Assembly: GCA_902478935.1 (NCBI GenBank)
Contig: CABSMV010000028.1
Span: 1 to 17,760, forward strand
Direction: 5' to 3'
DNA: 17,760 nt
Source of the DNA: an uncultured Collinsella sp.
GTDB taxonomy: Bacteria; Actinomycetota; Coriobacteriia; Coriobacteriales; Coriobacteriaceae
Shown: positions 6,318 through 13,870 of the stretch, piece by piece
Numbering within the stretch: position 1 is the first letter of the stretch
Layout: every line of letters begins with the position of its first letter
Program-made: the position numbers and the translations under genes
Notes under the pieces: model-generated
What the model was told of the DNA's origin: nothing
Database searches by the model: none
What the model saw: only the letters and a program-made list of their open reading frames with translations

Positions 6318-8876
6318 ATGGAATTTTACGCAAGCTGCCCCGAGGGCTTTGAGTCCGCACTCGCCGATGAGCTTAAACGCCTCGGGCTTTCGCATGTTCG
6401 TCGGCTGAAGGGCCGCGCTACATTTGAGGGCGAGCTCGAGCAAGGCTACCGAGCATGCCTGTGGTCGCGCCTGGCGAGCCGCGTGTTCGTGGTGCTCGGG
6501 CGCTTTGAGGCGCAGGATGCCGACGAGCTGTACGATAGCGTTTACGACATCGCCTGGGAGAGCATCGTCCGCCCCGGCGCTACCATCGCCATCACCGCCC
6601 GCGGCGTGACCGAGCAGCTGCGCAACACGCGCTTCTCGGCCCTGCGCGCCAAGGACGCGCTGTGCGACCGCCTGGCCGAGACCACGGGCCGTCGCGCCGA
6701 CGTCGATGCCGCCGACCCCGATGTTCACCTACTGCTTTCGCTGCGCCAGCGCCGCGCGAGCATCAGCCTGGACCTTTCGGGCGACCCGCTGTTCAAACGC
6801 CTGCCGCCCGCAGCGACCCGCGCCGGCGAGGGCGCGCACGTGTTGCGCCCCGACTACGCCGCCCTGGTGCTGGCGCAGGTCGGCTGGACCGCACTGTGCG
6901 AGCGCGAGCTGACGGCCGACGATTACGAGAACGAAGCCCTGCCTACGCTGGTCGACGCCTCGTGCGCCGGCGGCGGTCTGCTGCTGGAAGCCGTGAACAT
7001 TCTGACTGACCGCGCCCCGGGTTTTGCACGCGAGCACTGGGGTTTTGAGGGCTGGCAGCTGCATGATGCCGCCCTGTGGGAGCAGCTGCTTGCCGAGGCG
7101 CGCAAGCGCGAGGCGGCAGCGCGCGAGCGGCAGGCGCGCATCGTGGCCGTAGACATCGACCCCGCCGCCCGCAAGACTGCCGAGCGCATGGTCAAGTGTG
7201 CCGGCTACAAGCGTTTTGTCGACTTTTGCGCCGCCAAGTCCGCCACCGTACTGGACCACGCGGGCGCCGTCGCCGGTGCCGCCGTGGTCGCAGATACCAC
7301 CGAAACCCCGCTTTCGCTCATGCACGACGCCATGACACTCATCGGCGAGCTGTGCCGCGCGCCCGAGCTTACCGCCGCGCCGGTCGCCGCGCTCACCCGC
7401 GATGGCCTTATGGCCCGCGCGCTCCATGCCGAGCCTGCGCGCTCCATCGCCGTCATGCCCAATAACGAGGAGGTGGCTCTTGATGTTTGGCCCTCGCTCG
7501 ACCACGCCGCCGCGGCATTCGAAGCTGCGACCAGCGCAGATGCCGAGAAACAGACCGCGGACGCCGTGGACGAAGCCGCCAGCACCCCCATGCCCGAACC
7601 TGCCGCCACGCTCGACCTGGGCGACGGCAAGCCGCTGCCCGTGCTCATCCCGGAGTCCGAGCAGTTCGCCAACCGCCTGCGCAAGAATGCCCGTCTGCGT
7701 CGCAAGTGGGCCAAGCGCGAGGGCGTGAGCTGCTACCGCGTCTACGATGCCGACCTGCCCGACTACTCCGCCGCCATCGACCTGTACGAGGGCTGCCCGC
7801 AGACGCCGGGCCGCTGGCTCGTCATCGCCGAATACGCCGCGCCCAAAACCATCGACCACGCACTGGCCCAGGCCCGTATGCTCGACATTCTGGCCATCGC
7901 GCCGCGCATCTTGGATGTTCCCGCCGAGCATGTGCACGCCAAGGCCCGCATGCGTTCGCGCGGCGGCTCGCAGTACGGCAGGCAGGGCGCCGGCAAGGGC
8001 GGATCGGGCGAGCGCGCCAACATCGCGCGCCGTCGCCTGCCGCTCATCGAAGAGGGCGGCCTTACCTTTGCCGTCAACTTTGACGACTATCTGGATGTGG
8101 GCATCTTCCTGGACCACCGCGTCACCCGCAACCTGGTGCGCGAGCACGCCAAACAGGCGCGCCGCTTCCTCAATCTGTTCGCCTACACCGGCACCGCCAC
8201 CTGCTATGCGGCAGACGGCGGCGTCGAGGAGACCGTGACGGTCGACCTTTCCAACACCTACCTGGACTGGGCCGAGCGCAACATGCGCCAGAACGGCTTT
8301 GTGGGCCCGCAGCATCACTTTGTGCGCGACGACGTGCTCGCCTGGATTCGCGACCAGCGCCAGACGCGCAACCGCTGGGACCTGATTTTTGTCGACCCGC
8401 CCACGTTCTCGAACTCGTCCAAGATGGGCCGTCGCACCTGGGATGTCCAGCGCGACCATGTTGAGCTTTTGGCCGGCGTATCTCGCCTGCTCGCACAGGG
8501 CGGGCACGCCATCTTTAGCTGCAACCTGCGCGGCTTCCGCCCCGAGACGCGCAAGCTCGCACGCGCGGGCGTCGTGCTAGAGGACATTACGGCGCAGACC
8601 ATCCCCGAGGATTTCGCGCGCAACCAGAAGGTGCACCATTGCTATATTGTGCGCCGCCTGCCCATCGAGGACGCCATGGCCGAGATCGGCTTTAGTGCCG
8701 AGGAGATTGCCGAGCGAACCGAGGAGCTGCGCAACCCCGAGGCCCGCAAGCCCCATGCGGCAGCACCCGCGCACGCGCAGGCCGGCAACGGCAAGTCCAA
8801 CTTTGCCGGCAAACCCTCTCCTGCCGGCAAACCCAAAAAGAAGAAGTTCTACGCCAGCAAGCCCAAGGGCAAATAA
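6318..8876 (+). CDS. rlmL: Fused 23S rRNA methyltransferase RlmK/RlmL with a degenerate RlmL active site
   Basis: An 852-residue relative of E. coli RlmKL (702 residues), which makes m2G2445 with its N half and m7G2069 with its C half on 23S rRNA. The N terminus holds the THUMP-type region (about 45-155), then WGFEGWQLHDAALW (241-254), clearly aligned with RlmL. However, SAM motif I reads DASCAGGGLL (213-222) in place of DPMCGSGTLL. The catalytic NPPYGER is replaced by DTTETPL (326-332). The RlmK half is intact: EYAAPKTID (505-513), SAM motif LNLFAYTGTAT (618-628) and catalytic FVDPPTFSNS (691-700). A lysine/proline/alanine-rich tail of about 60 residues follows. The ATG has AAAGG seven bases upstream. 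The m7G2069 activity is likely kept, and the m2G2445 activity is probably lost. Confidence 0.9.
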   Translation: MEFYASCPEGFESALADELKRLGLSHVRRLKGRATFEGELEQGYRACLWSRLASRVFVVLGRFEAQDADELYDSVYDIAWESIVRPGATIAITARGVTEQLRNTRFSALRAKDALCDRLAETTGRRADVDAADPDVHLLLSLRQRRASISLDLSGDPLFKRLPPAATRAGEGAHVLRPDYAALVLAQVGWTALCERELTADDYENEALPTLVDASCAGGGLLLEAVNILTDRAPGFAREHWGFEGWQLHDAALWEQLLAEARKREAAARERQARIVAVDIDPAARKTAERMVKCAGYKRFVDFCAAKSATVLDHAGAVAGAAVVADTTETPLSLMHDAMTLIGELCRAPELTAAPVAALTRDGLMARALHAEPARSIAVMPNNEEVALDVWPSLDHAAAAFEAATSADAEKQTADAVDEAASTPMPEPAATLDLGDGKPLPVLIPESEQFANRLRKNARLRRKWAKREGVSCYRVYDADLPDYSAAIDLYEGCPQTPGRWLVIAEYAAPKTIDHALAQARMLDILAIAPRILDVPAEHVHAKARMRSRGGSQYGRQGAGKGGSGERANIARRRLPLIEEGGLTFAVNFDDYLDVGIFLDHRVTRNLVREHAKQARRFLNLFAYTGTATCYAADGGVEETVTVDLSNTYLDWAERNMRQNGFVGPQHHFVRDDVLAWIRDQRQTRNRWDLIFVDPPTFSNSSKMGRRTWDVQRDHVELLAGVSRLLAQGGHAIFSCNLRGFRPETRKLARAGVVLEDITAQTIPEDFARNQKVHHCYIVRRLPIEDAMAEIGFSAEEIAERTEELRNPEARKPHAAAPAHAQAGNGKSNFAGKPSPAGKPKKKKFYASKPKGK

Positions 8877-8880
8877 ACAA

Positions 8881-8946
8881 AGTTGCGGTGGAATAGTTCC
8901 TAAAAAGCCTGGTAAAGGCCCAAACAGGAACTATTTCACCGCAACT
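8881..8946. repeat. 66-bp inverted repeat between convergent genes
   Basis: Arms of 21 bases (8881-8901 and 8926-8946) match except for one G/T position; the core is TGCGGTG.AATAGTTCCT. A small GCC/GGC pair lies in the loop. It fills the gap between the converging rlmKL and kdpE genes, so it may serve as a bidirectional terminator. Neither side has a T-tract, which leaves a dispersed palindromic element as the alternative. Confidence 0.75.
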
Positions 8947-8970
8947 CATAGTGGGATGCTGGTTGGCGAT

Positions 8971-9684
8971 CTAGCCTTGGGTGACCAGTCGGTAACCGAT
9001 ACCCACATGCGTTTGGATATAGCGCGGGTGCGCGGGGTCGGACTCGATCTTCTTGCGCAGCGTGCCCATAAAGACACGCAGGCTCGCCAGGTCGCTCTTA
9101 GTTGCCGTACCCCAAATCTCGTGCAGGATAAACTGGTGCGTCAGCACCTTGTCGGCGTTATGCGCCAGCAGGCACAGGAGCTTGTACTCGATCGGCGTCA
9201 GATGCAGCTCCTCGCCATCCATCGTGGCGATGCCGGCATCAAAATCGATATGCAGCTCACCGGCATCGAACGAGCCCTCGGAGACAACGCCGCCCGTTTG
9301 CGCATACGAAAGGCGCCTGAGCGTCGTGCGAATGCGCGCGAGCAGCTCCTCGACCGAAAACGGCTTGGTCAGGTAGTCGTCGGCGCCGGCATCGAGCGCG
9401 CGAATCTTGTCCGCATCCTCGCTGCGCGCCGAAACCACAATAATCGGCATGCCCGACCATGCGCGCACCGACTCCACCACCTTGACGCCGTCCATATCGG
9501 GCAGGCCCAGATCGAGCAGCACAATGCTCGGTGCCTGCGACGAGGCAGCGGCGATGGCGGCATGGGCGGTCTCCACGGCCATATGGCGCAAGCCGTGCGC
9601 CTCGAGCGCAGCAACGATAAGGTTGCGAACAGCTGGGTCGTCCTCAACGACCAAGATGAGCGGTTTTACGGCAGAGTTCGACAC
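8971..9684 (-). CDS. kdpE: KdpE-like OmpR-family response regulator
   Basis: A 237-residue DNA-binding response regulator, the output partner of the adjacent KdpD-like kinase. The receiver domain (about 8-120) has the acidic pair Asp15/Asp16, phospho-acceptor Asp58 (VLLDLGLPDMDG), Ser85 and Lys107 (YLTKPF). The C-terminal winged helix (about 138-235) shows LTPIEYKLLCLLAHNADKVL and the recognition-helix region SLRVFMGTLRKKIE, as in KdpE. The GTG at 9684 is the start: AAGGAG lies at the right distance and overlaps the end of kdpD, whose stop is only four bases upstream, so translation is coupled. A longer frame to 9765 would overlap kdpD and adds unrelated residues. The target promoter is unknown; no kdpFABC lies in the window. 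Confidence 0.9.
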   Translation of the reverse strand: MSNSAVKPLILVVEDDPAVRNLIVAALEAHGLRHMAVETAHAAIAAASSQAPSIVLLDLGLPDMDGVKVVESVRAWSGMPIIVVSARSEDADKIRALDAGADDYLTKPFSVEELLARIRTTLRRLSYAQTGGVVSEGSFDAGELHIDFDAGIATMDGEELHLTPIEYKLLCLLAHNADKVLTHQFILHEIWGTATKSDLASLRVFMGTLRKKIESDPAHPRYIQTHVGIGYRLVTQG

Positions 9685-9688
9685 AGTG

Positions 9689-11314
9689 CTACTCCTTATC
9701 AAACGAAACGTCGGCGGCGGGAAGTTCAATCGTAAAGACCGAACCGTGCGGGTCTGCCGCGGCAACCTCTATGCTACCGCCATGCGCCAACGCAATGGAA
9801 CGGCAGAGTGAAAGACCCAGGCCCACGCTGCGGTGGCTGTCGGCCAGACCATGGTTGGCGGTATAGAACGACTCAAAGATCCGCTCGCGGTCCTCGGGTG
9901 CGATGCCCGGACCATCATCGGCCACCGAGCACACCACGCGTCCATCGTCGACGCTAATCGAAATCATGATATGCGAGCCTGCGGGCGTATAGGTGATGGC
10001 GTTGTTCACCAGATTGACCACCAGCTGCACCATCAGGCGCGCATCGACGTTGACGAGCGCCGGCTCATCGCACGCCACCACCTTAAGGTCGTGCTCGCGC
10101 ACGGCCGGATTTACGTGGCGCAGTGCCTCCTCGACGATATCATCCATGAGCTCGAGCGTAGTCGACAGATGCATGCCGCCGCCCTCGAGCTTGGTGATGG
10201 CGAGCAGGTTCTCGACGGTAGCGTTGAGCCATTGCGCATCCGAGCGAATGGACAGGAGCAGGCCGCGGCGCGTCTGGCTATCGAGCACGGCCGTGCCGGT
10301 CGAGCCCTGGTCGAGCAGCACGTCGGCATTGCCCGAAATACTGGTGAGTGGCGTGCGCAGGTCGTGCGAGATGGAGCGCAGCAGGTTGGCGCGCAGCTGC
10401 TCGTTTTTGGCGAGCACCGCCGCCTCCTCGCGGGCCTCCATGGCGCGGGCGCGATCGAGTGCCAGCTCGCCTTCGCTCACGATGGCATCGGCAAGTGTCC
10501 GCTCCTCGTGCGTCAGCACGTCGGGATCGGCAACGATAGCCAGCACGCCCACCACCGAGGCGGGATCGCCCGAGCGCACGAAGCCGTCACCTGTGCGGAC
10601 CGTCAGGTAGATGCCATAAAACGCCGAGCCGCCAAACGTGGCGTCGAGCGGCGTCCCCACATAGGCGGACGCCGAGAGCCGCGGCGGCATCTGCGGCGCC
10701 AGCTCGTGCACCGGCGCGGCATCGCCCACGGCCGTGTACGTCGCACGCGGCAGCAGGTCATCATCGTCGGCGTCGGCGCTGTACCATACGACCGGACAGC
10801 CCGAAAGACGCGCCAGCTGCGTTGCCATGGCATGCACAATCTGCTGCTGATCGGCACACCGCTGCAGCATGCGGTTGGTCTCGAGCACCATATGCGTGCG
10901 GCGGTCGCTAGCGGCAGCCTGTGCCAAAGCGCGACGCAGGGCCAAGGCAATCGAGCTCGACACAAGCGAGACCACAAACATGATGAAGAACATGCCGGGA
11001 TAGCCGCGGTCGATAAACGACAGCAAGTAGCGCGGGTCGACAAACAAGAAGTTGTAGAGCGCCACGGCGGCAGCCGAGCTCAGCAAGCAATACAGGCGAC
11101 TGCAGGTAAAGAATGCGCACAGCTGAACGGCGAACACATAGACGATCATGATGCTCGGCGCGAGACCCGGATGGTCGAGCAGCGCGCCCACAATCGTCGC
11201 CGCGACCAGCAGCCCCACCGATACGCAGGCGTCATACAGAGGAGTGCGGCGCGTCAGCGTTGTGCGCCGCCACCAAAAGCTATCGGCAATATCGCCGTCC
11301 GTACGGACGTCCAT
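9689..11314 (-). CDS. kdpD: Short-form KdpD-like sensor histidine kinase lacking the N-terminal KdpD/Usp domains
   Basis: A 541-residue membrane sensor kinase. Four closely packed membrane helices (about 28-47, 52-70, 72-92, 104-126) carry YNFLFVDPRYLLSF, the hallmark of the KdpD membrane region (DUF4118). A GAF-like sensor segment follows (about 145-290). The HisKA box is SISHDLRTPLTS with His317. The ATPase domain has N-box LVVNLVNNA (431-439), DDGPGIA (466-472) and GLGLSL (498-503). Full KdpD is about 890 residues; the whole cytoplasmic N-terminal KdpD sensor and UspA-like region is absent. The ATG at 11314 has only a modest Shine-Dalgarno (AGAGGGGCGGG). A terminator-like hairpin ends about 20 bases before it. 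It probably senses K+ or turgor signals and phosphorylates the coupled KdpE. Confidence 0.87.
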   Translation of the reverse strand: MDVRTDGDIADSFWWRRTTLTRRTPLYDACVSVGLLVAATIVGALLDHPGLAPSIMIVYVFAVQLCAFFTCSRLYCLLSSAAAVALYNFLFVDPRYLLSFIDRGYPGMFFIMFVVSLVSSSIALALRRALAQAAASDRRTHMVLETNRMLQRCADQQQIVHAMATQLARLSGCPVVWYSADADDDDLLPRATYTAVGDAAPVHELAPQMPPRLSASAYVGTPLDATFGGSAFYGIYLTVRTGDGFVRSGDPASVVGVLAIVADPDVLTHEERTLADAIVSEGELALDRARAMEAREEAAVLAKNEQLRANLLRSISHDLRTPLTSISGNADVLLDQGSTGTAVLDSQTRRGLLLSIRSDAQWLNATVENLLAITKLEGGGMHLSTTLELMDDIVEEALRHVNPAVREHDLKVVACDEPALVNVDARLMVQLVVNLVNNAITYTPAGSHIMISISVDDGRVVCSVADDGPGIAPEDRERIFESFYTANHGLADSHRSVGLGLSLCRSIALAHGGSIEVAAADPHGSVFTIELPAADVSFDKE

Positions 11315-11334
11315 CAGCGTCCCGCCCCTCTCTC

Positions 11335-11381
11335 AAAAACAAAAACCACCACAAAGGGACAGGCACCTTTGTGGTGGTTTT
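11335..11381 (-). terminator. Strong hairpin plus T-tract between orf64 and kdpD (ACAAAGGGAC family copy 2)
   Basis: A 16-bp perfect stem (11342-11357 with 11366-11381, AAAACCACCACAAAGG and its complement) closes an 8-base loop. Read on the minus strand it is followed by TTTTTGTTTTT, the form of an intrinsic terminator. It stands after orf64 and about 20 bases before the kdpD start codon. The core ACAAAGGGAC matches the hairpins at 476 and 13835. It would separate kup-orf64 from kdpDE, or act as an attenuator in front of kdpD. Confidence 0.75.
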
Positions 11382-11427
11382 CCCTCGTGGTGGTTCTAAG
11401 TGTAAAGCCTTCTACGACCGGCAGCCG

Positions 11428-11622
11428 CTAGACAAACAGCACGTGCGCGAGCAGGGCACACACGCACACCACTCCAAATACCAGCGCCACGATCGAGATC
11501 ACGCGGTCGGCCATGTCCATGTTGGCGCGATTCGTAAAGAACCGATCTTCGGCGGCGTCGGCGCGCGCCTCACGCACCATTTCGACCACCGCCTCGCGGC
11601 CATCGAGCGCCTTTGTATCCAT
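11428..11622 (-). CDS. Small single-pass membrane protein between kup and kdpD (orf64)
   Basis: I do not recognise this 64-residue protein. It has a charged N-terminal half (MDTKALDGREAVVEMVREAR) and one strong C-terminal membrane helix at about residues 41-63 (VISIVALVFGVVCVCALLAH), with almost nothing after it, so it looks tail-anchored. The ATG at 11622 is chosen over the ATG at 11652 because GGGGAGG stands 5 bases before it, an excellent ribosome binding site; the upstream ATG has none. It starts 61 bases after the kup stop and precedes kdpD, all on the minus strand. Its place suggests a role with Kup or KdpD, but that is inference from context only. Confidence 0.6.
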   Translation of the reverse strand: MDTKALDGREAVVEMVREARADAAEDRFFTNRANMDMADRVISIVALVFGVVCVCALLAHVLFV

Positions 11623-11683
11623 GTTTGCCTCCCCGGCCTCAATCTTGTCCATCGAAAACCAACTCCATGCAACCTGTCGGCGC

Positions 11684-13711
11684 CTACGGGCGCTCGTTGG
11701 GAGCCAGGCGTTGCATCTTATTCACGGCCTTGAACTTGGTGAACAGCGGCACGTACTCAAAGCTCACGTTGGAGTTCTCCAGGCCGTACCAACGTGCAGG
11801 CGTGCCGGCGGCGCGGCGGATGATGTACTTGAGCGTGATGGCCGTGCGCTCGCTGGGCTCCACGTCGCTCTCGGGCGCCAGAAGCTTACGGATCAGGACG
11901 AACTTGAATGTACCGATGTTACCCGGATCCTTGTAGACCGAGTAGTCATGCGTCTGCGGTGGCAGCTCGCCGGTAGCAGCCAGGTCCTGAACAACCTGAC
12001 GCAGGTAGGCATTGACGCGCTGGTTGATCTTGTAGCCCAGGTACAGATGCACGCGGAACACGTAGTCGGTGCCGAACGTCTCGACCGAATAGGCAAAGGT
12101 GTGCGGTTCGTCCATGGTCTCGACATTCACAAACCACCAGGCGCGGGCGCGCTTGGGATGCTTGTCCAAGATCGAATAGACGATATCGCGGTCGATGTAG
12201 TCGGTATGGGTGTCCTTGGTCAGATACACGATGTTGTCGCTCAGGCGCTCGTAACGGTCGTCGTCGCGCAGGCGCTTGAGCTGTGGCAGGTAGCTGCGCA
12301 GCGGCAGCAGCGTAAACTGGCGCTGCTCGACCGCCGTGCCGTTGTACCAGCACACCATGATGCCCATGATGAGCATGGCCATCAGAATGGTGAAATAGCC
12401 ACCGTGGAAGAACTTGGTGAGCGAACTCACAAAGAAGAAGCCCTCGAGCATAAGGAAGAACGCAACGAAGATATACGGGGCGACCTTAAGGCCGCGATCA
12501 ACATGCAGGTAGAAGAAGAGCAGCAGCGTCGTGCACATCATGGTCAGGGTAATCGCCAAGCCGTAGGCGGCCTCCATGTGCGCCGAGCTCTGGAACAACA
12601 GCACCACGACGACGCAGCCCACAAGCATGACGTTGTTGACCATGGGAATATAGAGCTGGCCCTTGGTCTCGGCAGGATAGAAGACCTGCATGTGCGGCAT
12701 GAGGTCCAGGCGGCTGGCCTCGGACACCAGCGAGAATGCGCCGGTGATGAGCGCCTGCGAGGCAATGATGGCCGCGACGGTGGAAAGGCCGACGGCAAAC
12801 GGGCGCAGGCCCGGGGCGAGCATCTGGTAGAACGGGTTGAGGTCGGCAATGCCCATGAGCTCGGGGTTGGCAGCATTGTTCATAAGCCAAGCGCCCTGGC
12901 CCATATAGGAAAGCAGCAGGCAGCACTTAACGAACGGCCAGGTGGCGTAGATGTTGCCGCGGCCGACGTGGCCCATGTCGGAGTAGAGCGCCTCGGCACC
13001 GGTGGTGGCGAGGAAGCAGCTGCCCAGAATCATGATGCCCGCGTGGTTGTTGGGACTCAGCAAAAAGGCGATGCCGCGCACCGGGTTGAGGCACAGCAGC
13101 ACGGCGGGGTGCTGGAAGACGAAGAACAGGCCCGTGCCGCCCAGGAACAGGAACCACAGCGTCATGATGGGGCCAAAGGCGTGACCGATCTTGGCCGTAC
13201 CGATGCGCTGTACCAAGAAGAGCACGATGATGATGGCGAGCGTGATGGCGACGACGCGGCCCTGGTCATCGCCCAGCACGGCATGGACCGCCGGGATGGT
13301 GCGCAGGCCCTCGATGGCCGTGGTAACGGTAACGGCCGGCGTCAGGATGCCGTCGGCGAGCAGCGCGGCGCCACCCAGCATGGCGGGGATGATAAGCCAC
13401 TTGCCGCAGCGCTTGACCAGGCTGTACAGGGCAAAGATGCCGCCCTCACCATGGTTATCGGCGCGCAGCGAGATGAGCACATACTTGATGGTGGTCAGCA
13501 GCGTGACCGTCCACACGACAAGGGAGAGCGCGCCGAGCACGAACTCCTCCGTGACGCTTCCGATGCCGCCGTTGCCGGCAACGAGCGCCTTGGTTACATA
13601 CATAGGGCTGGTGCCGATATCGCCGTACACCACGCCCAGCGTGACGAGCATCGCCGAGATGCTCACAGGAATCGCAGCGTGCGAAGCTGCCTCCTTGGCC
13701 TTTTGTTCCAT
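11684..13711 (-). CDS. kup: Kup-family low-affinity potassium transporter
   Basis: A 675-residue KUP/HAK/KT K+ uptake protein of the cytoplasmic membrane, driven by proton symport in known members. The family signature GVVYGDIGTSPMY is at 26-38. GEGGIFALYSL, LLADGILTPAVTVTTAIEGL, FGPIMTLWF and GAEALYSDMGHVG follow in the canonical order. About twelve membrane helices fill the first 440 residues. A cytoplasmic C-terminal domain of about 220 residues ends near RLAPNERP. Length is slightly above E. coli Kup (622). The ATG at 13711 is chosen because GGGAGGA lies nine bases upstream; a TTG at 13729 overlaps that Shine-Dalgarno and is unlikely. A consensus -10 box lies 36 bases upstream. It heads the probable kup-orf64-kdpDE cluster. 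Confidence 0.95.
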   Translation of the reverse strand: MEQKAKEAASHAAIPVSISAMLVTLGVVYGDIGTSPMYVTKALVAGNGGIGSVTEEFVLGALSLVVWTVTLLTTIKYVLISLRADNHGEGGIFALYSLVKRCGKWLIIPAMLGGAALLADGILTPAVTVTTAIEGLRTIPAVHAVLGDDQGRVVAITLAIIIVLFLVQRIGTAKIGHAFGPIMTLWFLFLGGTGLFFVFQHPAVLLCLNPVRGIAFLLSPNNHAGIMILGSCFLATTGAEALYSDMGHVGRGNIYATWPFVKCCLLLSYMGQGAWLMNNAANPELMGIADLNPFYQMLAPGLRPFAVGLSTVAAIIASQALITGAFSLVSEASRLDLMPHMQVFYPAETKGQLYIPMVNNVMLVGCVVVVLLFQSSAHMEAAYGLAITLTMMCTTLLLFFYLHVDRGLKVAPYIFVAFFLMLEGFFFVSSLTKFFHGGYFTILMAMLIMGIMVCWYNGTAVEQRQFTLLPLRSYLPQLKRLRDDDRYERLSDNIVYLTKDTHTDYIDRDIVYSILDKHPKRARAWWFVNVETMDEPHTFAYSVETFGTDYVFRVHLYLGYKINQRVNAYLRQVVQDLAATGELPPQTHDYSVYKDPGNIGTFKFVLIRKLLAPESDVEPSERTAITLKYIIRRAAGTPARWYGLENSNVSFEYVPLFTKFKAVNKMQRLAPNERP

Positions 13712-13746
13712 AAGCCGGTTTCCTCCCAACTTTAATGTTCGAAGGA

Positions 13747-13752
13747 ATTATA
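13747..13752 (-). promoter_or_regulatory. Candidate kup promoter -10 box
   Basis: On the minus strand the hexamer is a perfect TATAAT, 35 bases before the kup ATG. A weak -35 (ATTCAA/TTCAAA) lies about 15-16 bases further upstream. The implied leader is only about 30 bases, too short for a riboswitch. Confidence 0.5.
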
Positions 13753-13834
13753 GGTAATCGGCCCATGTTTGAATGGCACTGTTTTCCCAGCTAGATAAAC
13801 ATTTATACAGCCTTTAAGCCACCTCGGCGATATG

Positions 13835-13869
13835 GAATGTGACAAAGGGACTTTCCCTTTGTCACATTC
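13835..13869. repeat. Short inverted repeat, ACAAAGGGAC family (copy 3)
   Basis: A 16-bp perfect stem (13835-13850 with 13854-13869, GAATGTGACAAAGGGA and its complement) closes the 3-base loop CTT. It begins one base after the nitroreductase stop codon on the minus strand. No T-tract follows, so terminator function is uncertain. Arm sequence GTGACAAAGGGA closely parallels GCGACAAAGGGA at 478-489. Confidence 0.8.
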
Positions 13870-13870
13870 G

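Noticed and set aside
6729..8507. A 592-residue minus-strand open frame opposite rlmKL
   Set aside because: It is a shadow of a GC-rich real gene. The peptide is compositionally biased (G, A, R, V, H) with no domain, and the plus-strand frame has clear family motifs.
9833..11431. A 532-residue plus-strand open frame opposite kdpD
   Set aside because: It is an antisense shadow. It runs through the intergenic hairpin, has no ribosome binding site and shows no protein family features.
11513..13735. A 740-residue plus-strand open frame opposite kup
   Set aside because: It is an antisense shadow of kup. The translation is His/Gln/Arg/Glu-rich low complexity with no recognisable fold.
13712..13834. 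A c-di-AMP or other riboswitch before kup
   Set aside because: The consensus -10 at 13747-13752 leaves a leader of about 30 bases, and no conserved ydaO-type motifs are visible.
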